DNA of 22,444 nucleotides from JAVHLK01 sp043806215 (lineage in GTDB: Bacteria; Desulfobacterota; Desulfomonilia; Desulfomonilales; Desulfomonilaceae), in the NCBI GenBank assembly GCA_043806215.1, contig JAZDHD010000392.1, forward strand, positions 1 to 22,444, written 5' to 3'. A program made the position numbers and the translations under genes. Shown here piece by piece: positions 1 through 8,141 of this stretch. The first letter of the stretch is position 1. Each line of letters opens with the position of its first letter. A model generated the notes under the pieces. The model was not told the DNA's origin, did not search any database, and saw only the letters and a program-made list of their open reading frames with translations.

Positions 1-338
1 ACTCGTTCGATTCCTACCCTGAAGAAGACCTAGTGCTCGTCGGCGTAGATACGGTCGCACGACCTGAGCCGTCATCCAGGCGCAGGCCCATAGGCGCTAA
101 ACTTAAGCCTGTTGGTCGGCTTGGACTTGGGTTCATTCATAACGTCCTGAAGGGACACCGGAATACTCTCCATTGTGAATGCGTCCACGTGCGCCGTCCC
201 TTCGGGACGGAAATCCTGTTCGCTTTATCCCCTTCTTCGTAAGCGTTTTATGGCGTAAATACGGTCGCACAGTCTGCTCCTGTTACCGAGTCTGAGAACT
301 GGAACCAGAGCGTTCCGCGCACGGAGGCCCGGGCTACG

Positions 339-396
339 GTAGGGGCGGACCTATGTGTCCGCCCGTATTTGGGCGCACACGCAGGTGCGCCCCTAC
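339..396. repeat. REP-like double hairpin
   Basis: The unit is bounded by GTAGGGGCG (339-347) and its inverse CGCCCCTAC (388-396). Inside are two perfect stem-loops: GGGCGGAC-N6-GTCCGCCC at 343-364 and GGGCGCAC-N6-GTGCGCCC at 371-392. Two GC-rich hairpins within one outer inverted repeat is the usual build of REP/BIME-type elements, which are often mobilised by REP-associated tyrosine transposases elsewhere in the genome. None of those transposases is present in this window. Confidence 0.7.
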
Positions 397-428
397 ATCG
401 TGGGACCGGCGTCCCTGCCCGTCTCCAC

Positions 429-476
429 GGCGAAGGCCGGGGTCCAGAAAAAGAAGACTGGATCCCGGCCTTCGCC
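429..476. repeat. Long hairpin repeat with 19-bp arms
   Basis: The left arm at 429-447 and right arm at 458-476 (CTGGATCCCGGCCTTCGCC) pair over 19 positions with a single G-T wobble, around a 10-base A-rich loop. Variants of CCGGCCTTCGCCGGGA palindromes are common dispersed intergenic repeats in proteobacteria. It lies downstream of the hybrid kinase gene and could also act as a transcript end, but no T-run follows. Confidence 0.65.
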
Positions 477-771
477 GGGACGACGGGTGAGCCTCTGTGC
501 TGGTCTCGGCCTCGCTAATGCCGGGAATCCGTGACCGTATTTACGCCATGGAGCACTAAGCTGCGGGCGGGTAATACCGGCTCGGCATGGTGAGAAGCGC
601 ATGTTGGACCGAGTCTCACGGTCGGTGCCGGAAACTCGGCGTATTGGCATGTATCCGTTGAGGTTCGCAGGGTTCGCGCAGGCCGGGTAGGTTTCTGCGG
701 TTACTGGGAGTGTGCGCTTTCCGCCGAGACTCCGCGGCAACTCCCGCCACGGTGCTTCAAGAGCCTTTCCG

Positions 772-2850
772 TCAGTCTTTTGGGTACGACCCCCGGACGC
801 CGGTCAGGAGCTTTTCAACGAGGTCGCACATCTGTCTGCCGTCATAAGGTTTGGGAAGCACCGCTTTGAAGCCGTGCCGCTTATAGTCCGACATGACGGG
901 ATCGTTGGAATAGCCGCTCGAGACAATGGACTTCACATTGGGATCGAGGCGGATCATTTCCCCCATGGCTTGCTTTCCTCCCATACCGCCCGGTATGGTC
1001 AAATCCATTACCACCAGATCATAACGATTCCCGGCGGCCATTGACCTCCTGTACAACTTGAGAGCTTCGGCCCCATCCCTGGCCAGGTCAACTTCATAAC
1101 CGTGCAGGGTAAGCAGCTCCTTGGCGAGCGTTCTGATAAGTTCCTCGTCATCCATGACAAGAATCCGTCCTTTGTCGCCGCAGTCGCCCGAAGTGTTCTC
1201 ATGAGACGGAGCCGACTGACACGCCGAAGCGGGCAAGAAGAAATAGAACGTCGTCCCGACCCCGACTTTGGACCGAACCGTGATCAAACCGCCGTGACGT
1301 TTGATGATGGAATAGGATGTTGCCAGCCCCAGTCCGCTTCCTTTCTCTTTGGTGGTGAAATACGGATCGAAGATCTTCCGAAGATGTTCCCTGGGTATTC
1401 CCGATCCCTGGTCCGCTATGGAGACCCGGACATATCTCCCTTCCGGCAGGGGGAGATGATGTTTCTTCCGGACAACGACATTTGACGCCCGGACAAGCAC
1501 CGGCCCCCCGTTGGGCATTGCCTGACACGCATTGATGATTAAATTGTCGAGCACCTGGCTGATTTGTCCGGCGTCCATGTCGACATGCCAAAGTTCGTCC
1601 GGTATCGAGAACCTTCCGCGGACGTTGGTTCCTCTCAGTAAGAACCCCGTACATTCCTTAAGAAGTTGCGAAATCGATGCCGTTGTCTTGATGGGAGCGC
1701 CGCCTTTGGAGAAGGTGGACAGTTGGCGGGTCAACTCCTGGGCACGGTTCGCGGCCTTGGCCGCGTCCTGTAACCGCGATTGTGATTTGTCGCTCAGATC
1801 CTTCTGGTCTTGTACCACTGAAATATTGCCGAGAATGCCGGTCAGCAGGTTATTGAAATCGTGAGCTATGCCTCCTGCAAGCGTCCCCAACGATTCGAGC
1901 TTTTGGGTCTTGAGCAGTTCGTCGTCCATCCTCTTTCTATCCGAAACGTCCTTTACCATCCACCAAAACCCGTGGAGCGCTTCACCTGCGATATTTCCTA
2001 TCACAGTGTTTTCAAAGTGCTTCGTGCCTTGAGCGGGACCCACTTCCGTGGTCTCGAAGGAACTGCTCTGAAAACCGCCCTCGATCCACTTCCGGTAGAA
2101 GGCCATCCGGTTGTCGGTAACGGGAAACAAGTTGCTCAACGACTCTCCGATAAGTTCGCCGATAGTCCCGCATCTGTACAGCCGGGCAAACTCACTATTT
2201 CCATCCACCACCCGGGCGTGCACGATGGAGTCGAGAAGCTGTCCGGCAGGCAGGGTGCAGGACAGAGGCCAATTGGTCGCAAATTCGGCGATACCGAGGG
2301 GAAAGATCTTCACGAGCTTTTTGTACTTGCGCGTGGTATCGAGTTCCTTTTGAGCGGTGATGTTCTCTATCTGCGCCAATATCATCCGCTCGCCGCCCAG
2401 ACGGATAGTCCGGAGGTGCATGCGTCCCCACATATCCGCATTATGGACGAGCAGCCTCCGTTCCAGTGTCTGAGGCACTCTTTCTCTGAAGACCTCCTCC
2501 AGTACCGCCAACATTTCGTCACATTCCTTCCGCCTGGGAAACAGTACGGAGACTTCTTTTCCTGTCGGATCGAATGGAATGCTCGACAGGGCCAAAAAGG
2601 CGTCGTTGGCGAAATCGATGACGTAGGAGCCCGAAATCAACAGTGTTGGAACAGACATTGCCTGTAAGAGTTTGCCGAACGCCGCGAACTTGATCTGTCT
2701 GAGATCGAAGCTCCCGGAGTTGGAAAATTCGGCTGTAAACAGACGGCTCAGGTCAAGAGTCCCGGTCAGGTCCGGGTCGTCCGGAAGTCGACTCGGCGAA
2801 GGCGTGCCTAAGACGATGGAATCGTTTTCGGGAGCCCCTCTTCTGCTCAT
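772..2850 (-). CDS. Cytosolic hybrid sensor histidine kinase (PAS-PAS-HisKA-HATPase-REC)
   Basis: This is a phosphorelay kinase of about 692 residues with no membrane segment, so it probably senses a cytoplasmic signal. Two PAS-like regions lie near residues 60-165 and 175-305. The HisKA box contains the phospho-acceptor His near 330 (GGIAHDFNNLL). The HATPase domain shows the N box (NLIINACQAMPNG), ADQGSGIP and KGSGLGLA. A C-terminal receiver domain follows, with phospho-acceptor Asp near 616 (VVMDLTIPGG) and the conserved Lys in LPKPYD. I chose the ATG at 2850 because GAGGAG lies 8 bases upstream. The in-frame GTG at 2856 would sit only 2 bases from that site. It is the third signalling gene of the cluster and is separated by 318 bp from the short kinase, so it may have its own promoter. 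Its partner and signal are unknown. Confidence 0.93.
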   Translation of the reverse strand: MSRRGAPENDSIVLGTPSPSRLPDDPDLTGTLDLSRLFTAEFSNSGSFDLRQIKFAAFGKLLQAMSVPTLLISGSYVIDFANDAFLALSSIPFDPTGKEVSVLFPRRKECDEMLAVLEEVFRERVPQTLERRLLVHNADMWGRMHLRTIRLGGERMILAQIENITAQKELDTTRKYKKLVKIFPLGIAEFATNWPLSCTLPAGQLLDSIVHARVVDGNSEFARLYRCGTIGELIGESLSNLFPVTDNRMAFYRKWIEGGFQSSSFETTEVGPAQGTKHFENTVIGNIAGEALHGFWWMVKDVSDRKRMDDELLKTQKLESLGTLAGGIAHDFNNLLTGILGNISVVQDQKDLSDKSQSRLQDAAKAANRAQELTRQLSTFSKGGAPIKTTASISQLLKECTGFLLRGTNVRGRFSIPDELWHVDMDAGQISQVLDNLIINACQAMPNGGPVLVRASNVVVRKKHHLPLPEGRYVRVSIADQGSGIPREHLRKIFDPYFTTKEKGSGLGLATSYSIIKRHGGLITVRSKVGVGTTFYFFLPASACQSAPSHENTSGDCGDKGRILVMDDEELIRTLAKELLTLHGYEVDLARDGAEALKLYRRSMAAGNRYDLVVMDLTIPGGMGGKQAMGEMIRLDPNVKSIVSSGYSNDPVMSDYKRHGFKAVLPKPYDGRQMCDLVEKLLTGVRGSYPKD

Positions 2851-3168
2851 ATCCACGTCTCCTCACTGGAAAGGAAAACTTGAATCTGCCAAAGAAAGCC
2901 GGCTGCCAAGGTAAACCGGTCCTCTCATGAACCGGCGAGTCGTGTCTGCCTGCCGGTGTTGGTCGAAACCTTGTTTTCGATGGTCACCCGGGATCGGTGG
3001 AACCTCCCTCTTCGTATTCCCCGACCAGGCTGGGCGGGATACGATTATCGAATCAGTGGAGATCTCAATTGGGATGCAGTCGTGCTCGGTCGGCGACGAG
3101 CGCCTCGGATCCATCGCCCTCCGGCTTCCCGAGGCTCCGCCCGTCCACCGTACGTGCGCCGGGGAGTC
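2851..3168. other. Intergenic gap between two kinase genes
   Basis: No supportable gene is seen. An 83-residue minus-strand open frame (2863-3114) has no recognisable domain and an unconvincing composition. A small dyad, CCGGT-N10-ACCGG at 2916-2935, is the only local structure noticed. The gap presumably holds the promoter of the hybrid kinase gene, but I see no clear -35/-10 pair. Confidence 0.5.
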
Positions 3169-3915
3169 TTAAGGGGAGTAAGGTTTGATGCGGACGACAA
3201 ACTCCGCACCCTGCTCGGTCCTGCAAAGGGACAGGTTGCCTCCCAGGGCTTCGGTCAGGGCCAGAGCCCCCGCCAATCCCAAACCGTGCCCCCGGACGGG
3301 GAATCCTTCGACTTTCACACATTGAAAATACTGGTCGAAGATCTGCTTGTGAAAGCTCTCGGGGATGCCCGGCCCGTCGTCTCTCACCGAAACCCGGATC
3401 GATTGACCGTCGGCATGGCAATTCATGTAGACATTCTTCTGCTTGTACTTGAACGCATTGGAAAGAAGATTGGTGATTATCAGACACATCTTCGTCTCAT
3501 CGGTTCGGATCTGCCGGTTCAAGTGGGACGCATCAGCTTCCAGATAGACCTGATTGTCGCTCAACAGGCGAAGGAATTTCTCCAGGGAATTACTCTCTTC
3601 CAAGGCATCGGCAACGACGGGGTCCACCACGTCGAAAACCTCGACGAATGCGGTCTTAAGGATACCCGACAATGTGCATTCACTTATGGTGAGCAATCCC
3701 ATCGCGGCCTTGTCAATCTCCAACATACTGTTGATCAGGGCTCTGGTCTTAAGCGCATTGCGCAACATGCGTTTGACGACCTTTTCCTGTTTGGCGTTGA
3801 GGGGGCCGTACCGGTCCTGCTTCTCCAGAAGAGATCTCGCTCCGGTTTCAATAATGTTCACCGGATTCTTAAGATCATGCACCAGATGCGACGTCTGAAT
3901 ATTCTTAATGGGCAC
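3169..3915 (-). CDS. Short histidine kinase lacking a sensor domain
   Basis: This 248-residue kinase consists only of a dimerisation/phospho-acceptor helix and a catalytic domain. The acceptor His is residue 13 (HLVHDLKNPV), directly after the start. The ATPase domain carries the N box (TNLLSNAFKYK, near 148-158), DDGPGIP (179-185) and GHGLGLA (209-215). There is no PAS, HAMP or membrane segment, so the signal must come from a partner protein or from interaction with another kinase. The GTG start at 3915 is chosen because GGGAGA lies about 6 bases upstream; no in-frame ATG fits. It follows the response regulator gene (stop at 3957) after 41 bp and is probably co-transcribed with it. That makes the two a likely cognate pair. 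Confidence 0.9.
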   Translation of the reverse strand: MPIKNIQTSHLVHDLKNPVNIIETGARSLLEKQDRYGPLNAKQEKVVKRMLRNALKTRALINSMLEIDKAAMGLLTISECTLSGILKTAFVEVFDVVDPVVADALEESNSLEKFLRLLSDNQVYLEADASHLNRQIRTDETKMCLIITNLLSNAFKYKQKNVYMNCHADGQSIRVSVRDDGPGIPESFHKQIFDQYFQCVKVEGFPVRGHGLGLAGALALTEALGGNLSLCRTEQGAEFVVRIKPYSP

Positions 3916-3956
3916 GGAACATCTCCCGCGTAGTGGTGGCGGAACAATCCTTCGGA

Positions 3957-4475
3957 TCAGGATTCAATAATGGTCCTCTCGTCGACTTCCATCTTCCGGT
4001 CGAAATTGTCCCAGAATTCCTTCTCCGATCTTCTCCATCCCGGAGCGAACCTCTTGGCGAACGCCCCACTGAGCCGCACAAAGAGCGATTTCCAAGCAGA
4101 ACCGTAACTCAGAGTCAAAACGTCTTCGAGAAAAGGAGTTATCCGGCCCAGCTGATCCTTCGGCAAGAAAGCCCGGGCACCAAGCTCTATAGATTCCTTC
4201 AGCTTTTCCGGACTGAGTGCGTGAGCCGTCAACATAACCACCGGTATCTTCCCGGCCGCGGCGTATTCGAGAAGCTCCAGTCCCCGTACGCCCATGATGT
4301 CCAGTATAACCAGGTCGTACGCCGTCGCAGCCATTTTTTCAACAGCCTCCTCGTAAGTGGAAGCACGGCCGACGTGCACCTGACTTTCCTCAAGTTCGTC
4401 CTGGAGAATATCAAGCACGTCCCACTCGTCATCAACCGCCAGAATCCGTTTCCCCTTCAAGAGAACCGAGGCCAT
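3957..4475 (-). CDS. Response regulator with a Trp/Phe-rich C-terminal module (paralogue 1)
   Basis: This is a 172-residue receiver protein. The acidic pair is Asp15/Asp16, the phospho-acceptor Asp59 (YDLVILDIMG), the switch Thr83 (MLTAHA) and the conserved Lys106 (LPKD). After the receiver (to about 122) comes a short module with the pattern W-K-x-L-F-x-x-L-x3-F-x-x-R-F-x-x-G-W, then E-F-W-x-x-F-D-R. It is not a known DNA-binding fold. The same module is present in the regulator at 8142-8696, so the two are paralogues. The output is probably protein-protein rather than transcriptional (inference). The ATG at 4475 has GAGGAG 6 bases upstream and lies just below a good promoter. A longer frame to 4739 has no such support. 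Confidence 0.9.
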   Translation of the reverse strand: MASVLLKGKRILAVDDEWDVLDILQDELEESQVHVGRASTYEEAVEKMAATAYDLVILDIMGVRGLELLEYAAAGKIPVVMLTAHALSPEKLKESIELGARAFLPKDQLGRITPFLEDVLTLSYGSAWKSLFVRLSGAFAKRFAPGWRRSEKEFWDNFDRKMEVDERTIIES

Positions 4476-4493
4476 TGTTGATCTCCTCGACTC

Positions 4494-4523
4494 TTTATAG
4501 TATAGATGGGAGACTGGTGTCAA
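4494..4523 (-). promoter_or_regulatory. Sigma-70-type promoter of the response regulator-kinase unit
   Basis: On the minus strand TTGACA (4518-4523) is followed after 18 bases by TATAAA (4494-4499); CTATAA at 17 bases is an alternative -10. Transcription would start near 4487, leaving a leader of about 12 bases that contains the GAGGAG ribosome site of the gene starting at 4475. Confidence 0.7.
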
Positions 4524-4705
4524 GCCGGTTCGACAGAGGTGTTCCAAGTGCTTCACGGTGCAGGTGCGTCGGCGAAGGCAAGGAAGCTTCCGCCTCCCCG
4601 CCGGAGCCGGCCTGCAAGAGCCGGCCCTTAACCGATACGCCGCAAGGGTCGGCGGCCATACATGCAGCCGCAGCCCTTGACGGGCACTGCCGGCACGTCC
4701 CGGGA

Positions 4706-6001
4706 TCACTGTATGAATTTCATAGCCCTTGGAAGCCACAGTACTGTATTCGGCATGTAGGTCATCATCATGAGGACGGCGATCTGGATGATAAGAAATG
4801 GAATGACCGCCCTAGACACGAAGATCAGGTCCTTGTTCGCAATCGCTCCGGTGATGTAGAGGCTGACGCCCATGGGCGGCGTGCAGTACCCGATGGCCAG
4901 GTTAACGGTCATGAGGAGGCCGAAGTGCAACGGATCCACGTGAAACGCGGCGAGCATCGGCAGAAATACCGGGCCCAAGATCAACGTTGCCGAAATGATG
5001 TCCATGAACATGCCCACAACGAGCAAGAGGATATTCATGGCAAACAGGAAAACGGCAGGTGATTGAACGGTCGCTAGAACCGCTTCGGTGATTTTTCCCG
5101 GGATGTTCTCGAGCGTCAATAACCTCCCGAAGCAGGTCGCCCCGGCCACAATGATCAAGAGAGTGGCTGAGGTCACCGCCGATGAAACCGTAATCGCCTT
5201 CACTTGGCTCAGTTTCATGGAACGGTGGATAAACAGCTCGACGATAAACGCGTACACACACGCCACGACGGCTGCTTCATTTGCAGTGAAGACGCCGGAA
5301 AAAATGCCGCCGAAAATAATGACCGGCAGCATCAAAGACCAGAACCCTTCTCTTAGGATGCCGACAAACTCGCCGAGCGTAGGAACCGGCATGCGGACGA
5401 TTTCTTTGTTCTTTCGAAAACAGAAGTACGTGTAAATGCACGTAAACAACATGATGAGAATGCCCGGCACAAATCCGGTCAAGAACAGTGCTTCCAACGA
5501 CACGTTGCTGATCATTGAATAGAGAATCATCCCGATGCTCGGGGGAATAATTACGCCGAGATTCCCAGCGGTGGTCATCAATCCCAACGTGTATTTCTTT
5601 GGATATCCGTTTTCCAGGAGGGCCGGGATCATGAAGCCGCCCAGGGCAACAACCGTTGCCACGGTGGATCCGGAGATGGCCCCGAAAAGCCCGCAAGCCA
5701 GTACGCCGGCCATGCCGAGCCCTCCCGGGAGCCAGCTCACCAGCGCGTTTGCGACTTTGATGAGCTTTTCAACGATGGTTCCGGCCGTCATGATATTGCC
5801 GCAGAGGATGAAGAAAAGCACCACCACCAGTGCGAAGTTGTCGAGGCTCCGAAAAAGAGATTGGGCGAGCAGCAGGAGAGGCAGGTCGGTAAAGAGAAGG
5901 AATCCGAGGACTGCCGTGAAGAAAAGGCACATGAACACCGGTACGTAGCTCGCCATGCAGCCCAAGAGGATGAGAAGGATGATAATATGACTCGACTCCA
6001 T
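4706..6001 (-). CDS. dctM: TRAP transporter large permease (DctM family)
   Basis: This is the large membrane subunit of a tripartite ATP-independent periplasmic transporter. With DctQ it moves an organic acid or related solute across the inner membrane using an ion gradient. At 431 residues it has the usual family length. The sequence is almost entirely hydrophobic, with about 12 predicted membrane spans. Family-typical stretches are visible, such as CGLFGAISGSTVATVVALG near 105-125 and NLGVIIPPSIGMILY near 148-162, and GYCTPPMGVSLYI near the C-terminal end. AGGAGA lies 8 bases before the ATG at 6001. The gene is last in the order dctP-dctQ-dctM, after a 77-bp gap. The substrate cannot be read from the sequence. 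Confidence 0.95.
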   Translation of the reverse strand: MESSHIIILLILLGCMASYVPVFMCLFFTAVLGFLLFTDLPLLLLAQSLFRSLDNFALVVVLFFILCGNIMTAGTIVEKLIKVANALVSWLPGGLGMAGVLACGLFGAISGSTVATVVALGGFMIPALLENGYPKKYTLGLMTTAGNLGVIIPPSIGMILYSMISNVSLEALFLTGFVPGILIMLFTCIYTYFCFRKNKEIVRMPVPTLGEFVGILREGFWSLMLPVIIFGGIFSGVFTANEAAVVACVYAFIVELFIHRSMKLSQVKAITVSSAVTSATLLIIVAGATCFGRLLTLENIPGKITEAVLATVQSPAVFLFAMNILLLVVGMFMDIISATLILGPVFLPMLAAFHVDPLHFGLLMTVNLAIGYCTPPMGVSLYITGAIANKDLIFVSRAVIPFLIIQIAVLMMMTYMPNTVLWLPRAMKFIQ

Positions 6002-6078
6002 GTGGGTGTTCTCCTAGTGGTGCATCGTTGCCGGGCTTCCCTGAGGACGAAGGCTATGAAACTCGTTCGGCACGCCGG

Positions 6079-6585
6079 TCATTCTTGAACTGCCCGCGCG
6101 CTGAGATGCTCGCAGGTATCCCGGTACAAGACCTGGATGGTGCGGATAAGCATCATGGCCCCCATGAGGGGCAGGATGGCGTACAGGTAGACAAGGGGGA
6201 TCTCCATAATGATGGTCTTCTGGTTGGTCATCACCTGTAAGGACGCCATTTTCCAACCGTAATAAAGCATCATCGCGGCAAAGACGATGGTGGCCAAATT
6301 GCTCAAATAGCTCAAGGGGATTTTCAACTTGGGGACTAACTGAACCACTACGTCGATCTTGATCATCGAGCCGTTCTTGACCGCTACGGCCAAACCAATG
6401 AAGGTCGTGTATATGATGACCTCCCGTACCAGTTCCTCCGACCAAGCCAGGGTGTAGTGGAAGCCGTAGCGGAGCACCACGTTAAAGAACAGTGCCAGCA
6501 GTGCGGCCATGACACTGATGAACAACGTCCAGTCCTCAAAAAACGTGAGGACCTTGTCGATTCCGTTGAGGATTCTTCCGAACAT
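6079..6585 (-). CDS. dctQ: TRAP transporter small permease (DctQ family)
   Basis: This is the small membrane subunit of the TRAP transporter, 168 residues from the chosen start, with four predicted membrane helices (near 15-35, 47-67, 83-108 and 128-150). The conserved WSEELVR motif stands before the second helix, as in the DctQ family. The protein pairs with DctM to receive the substrate from DctP. The ATG at 6585 has GAAGGA about 8 bases upstream. A longer frame to 6678 would add a polar, Arg-rich N-terminus not seen in the family. It lies 169 bp downstream of dctP with a strong stem-loop in between. Confidence 0.93.
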   Translation of the reverse strand: MFGRILNGIDKVLTFFEDWTLFISVMAALLALFFNVVLRYGFHYTLAWSEELVREVIIYTTFIGLAVAVKNGSMIKIDVVVQLVPKLKIPLSYLSNLATIVFAAMMLYYGWKMASLQVMTNQKTIIMEIPLVYLYAILPLMGAMMLIRTIQVLYRDTCEHLSARAVQE

Positions 6586-6715
6586 AAGATGCTTCCTTCG
6601 GGTCACCGGCAGTCGGCGGGATCGGCCTACCTGTGTCCGAATCCGGTGACCCCGACCTGTTGCGGCCGGGACGTGCACCCAGGCTCTCTGTTTCCGCCAA
6701 TCCCGTTGGAGCTTA

Positions 6716-6737
6716 GGGGGCCGTCTCTACGGCCCCC
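6716..6737 (-). promoter_or_regulatory. Stem-loop in the dctP-dctQ gap
   Basis: GGGGGCCGT (6716-6724) and ACGGCCCCC (6729-6737) form a perfect 9-bp stem with a CTCT loop, starting 18 bases after the dctP stop codon. No T-run follows in the direction of transcription, so it is not a classic terminator. In binding-protein-dependent transporters such structures commonly protect the upstream message from 3' decay and so raise the amount of binding protein over permease. That role is inferred here. Confidence 0.65.
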
Positions 6738-6754
6738 CATTAGAGGTTCTTCGG

Positions 6755-7837
6755 TTAAGGTTTGTAGCCGATGTAGCCCTGGACCTCCTCCAGGTAATTT
6801 GCCGGCCGGTAGGTATCCCCGTCATAAAGCTTGTTGATTTCGGGAGCGTACTTCTGTTGGACGGAGTCGCCCTGCTTCCGCAAGGTGGCCATCTCTTCCT
6901 TGGAAAGGCTGATGAACTCGATACCGGCCTTCTTTGCGTTCTCTATCTCATCAGTCTCTTGCTGGACGGTCTCCTTACGGATCTTCGCACAAACCTCGCG
7001 GACAACCTCCTTAAAGGTCTTCTGCAGGTCCGGCGGGAGAGAATTGAACCAGGCCTTGTTGAAGATCCAGATAAACAGGCCTTGAGCGTAATTCACGTAC
7101 GTGAAATACTTGGCTTGCTCGAACTTCTTGGTGATGTTGCACACCGAAGGCGTGTGGTCCAAGCCGGTGATGACGCCTTGTTTCAATGCCACGGGAACGT
7201 CCGGCCACGGCATCACGACGGGGTTAAAACCCCAAACCTCATACAGCATCTTGTTAACGGCGGCCTCGGCAATACGGAATTTGACTTTCTTGGCATCCGC
7301 AATCGACCGGACCGGGATGGTGGTAGCCCAACCATAGTTGCCGTAACCCGTGATATCCAGGCCGATGATCCCCTGATGGTCCATGGCCATCATGAAGTGA
7401 TCGAATATCTTCCCGCCGTTCACGAACTTGTCCAGCTTTTCGAAAGAGTCGATGAGAAACGGCAGGTTGACGAGCCCGAACCGAGGGCCCAGGTTGGTGG
7501 CGGCCACGGAGCTGCAGCCCATGCCTTGGATGGCTCCCATCTGGAGCTGGTTAAGGACTTCAACTTCTCCTCCCAACATGGAGAAGGGCTTGAAATCAAT
7601 ATAGATTTGGCCGTTTGTCCGTTTCCAGAGCTCATCCCTGATCTCGAATCCTGCATAGACGCCCTTGAGCACCGGATTGGATACATTCGATACTACGCAC
7701 GTGTACTTGGCCCCCGAAGGATCAAACGCCGGCTTCCATTTGTCCAGGGTGGGCGCTTGTCCCATGGCAGGGCCGACTAGGAAACCCAAGCTGATCAAAC
7801 ATACCGTCAGGAAGATTGCCGATTCTTTTACCTTCAC
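6755..7837 (-). CDS. dctP: TRAP transporter periplasmic substrate-binding protein (DctP family)
   Basis: This is the extracytoplasmic solute receptor of the TRAP system. It has 360 residues from a GTG start at 7837, which is preceded by GAGGAGG at 5 bases. An N-terminal signal peptide (residues 1-26, ending in GPAMG) directs export to the periplasm. The conserved substrate-carboxylate-binding Arg is most likely Arg188 in VKFRIAEAAV, followed by the family pattern of MPWPDVPVALKQGVITGLD near 209-227. The C-terminal helices (near 270-340) are typical. The longer frame to 8056 has no ribosome site and would bury the signal peptide. The gene is first in the operon. DctP proteins with this Arg bind carboxylates, but the exact ligand is unknown. 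Confidence 0.94.
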   Translation of the reverse strand: MKVKESAIFLTVCLISLGFLVGPAMGQAPTLDKWKPAFDPSGAKYTCVVSNVSNPVLKGVYAGFEIRDELWKRTNGQIYIDFKPFSMLGGEVEVLNQLQMGAIQGMGCSSVAATNLGPRFGLVNLPFLIDSFEKLDKFVNGGKIFDHFMMAMDHQGIIGLDITGYGNYGWATTIPVRSIADAKKVKFRIAEAAVNKMLYEVWGFNPVVMPWPDVPVALKQGVITGLDHTPSVCNITKKFEQAKYFTYVNYAQGLFIWIFNKAWFNSLPPDLQKTFKEVVREVCAKIRKETVQQETDEIENAKKAGIEFISLSKEEMATLRKQGDSVQQKYAPEINKLYDGDTYRPANYLEEVQGYIGYKP

Positions 7838-8141
7838 ATCAACCTCCTCGCTTTGTTTGGTTTCGGTCCCTAAGGTTACTATCCCCCCTGTTTGGCCAAA
7901 TACTGTGACCGCCAAGTTACCGTTACCTTCTTCCTGAGTCAAGCGAAACATGACATTATTGTCGAACTTCGCAACCATCCGGGAAGGCTGCAAAGCCCCG
8001 TCCGGCGAATCCGGACTACGGATTCTTCGGCCCGAGGAATCTTTAACGCCGGTCACGTCGCTTTGCGGCTTGACAACGGTTTTGCAATTGGTCTACCCTA
8101 CCGACCGAGTGTAAGCATCAGATGCTGCGGGGTATGAGGAC
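7838..8141. promoter_or_regulatory. Divergent control region between dctP and the second response regulator
   Basis: This 304-bp gap separates the divergent starts at 7837 (minus) and 8142 (plus). On the plus strand TTGACA (8070-8075) is followed at 18 bases by TACCCT (8094-8099), a promoter with a weak -10 for the regulator. A perfect dyad, GAATCCG-N5-CGGATTC, lies at 8007-8025 and could be an operator or a hairpin. No clear -24/-12 element or strong promoter for dctP was found. Confidence 0.5.

Larger units (their letters stand above)
250..549. repeat. 300-bp interval bounded by 17-bp inverted repeats (MITE-like)
   Basis: ATGGCGTAAATACGGTC at 250-266 is repeated exactly in inverted orientation at 533-549. 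A third, near-identical copy in direct orientation lies at 42-60 (GGCGTAGATACGGTCGCAC, one mismatch over 19 bases to 252-270). The interval encloses the double hairpin and the 19-bp-arm hairpin described separately. I see no target-site duplication next to the inverted repeats, so a miniature transposable element is only one reading. A mosaic of nested intergenic repeats is the other. Confidence 0.45.
1..771. other. Non-coding stretch rich in inverted repeats
   Basis: I find no convincing gene here. The open frames on both strands lack recognisable domains and run through strong palindromes. The stretch lies downstream of the hybrid kinase gene, whose stop is at 772. It holds a short hairpin at 194-210 (CCGTCCC, loop TTC, GGGACGG), a double-hairpin REP-like unit, a 19-bp-arm hairpin and long-range inverted copies of a 17-bp motif, each listed separately. 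It looks like a place where intergenic repeats have accumulated. Confidence 0.7.

Noticed and set aside
1861..2667. 268-codon plus-strand frame opposite the hybrid kinase
   Set aside because: It is antisense to a well-supported PAS-domain region and has no family resemblance.
2956..3933. 325-codon plus-strand frame opposite the short kinase
   Set aside because: It covers the antisense of the kinase catalytic motifs and the intergenic gap, and it lacks any domain.
4475..4739. N-terminal extension of the first response regulator
   Set aside because: The receiver domain starts normally at 4475 behind a good ribosome site, and the promoter lies inside the supposed extension.
6857..7780. 307-codon plus-strand frame opposite dctP
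   Set aside because: It mirrors a clear TRAP binding protein; its composition is that of a reverse complement of a coding region.
7838..8056. N-terminal extension of DctP
   Set aside because: It would place 73 polar residues before a typical signal peptide; the GTG at 7837 has a strong ribosome site.
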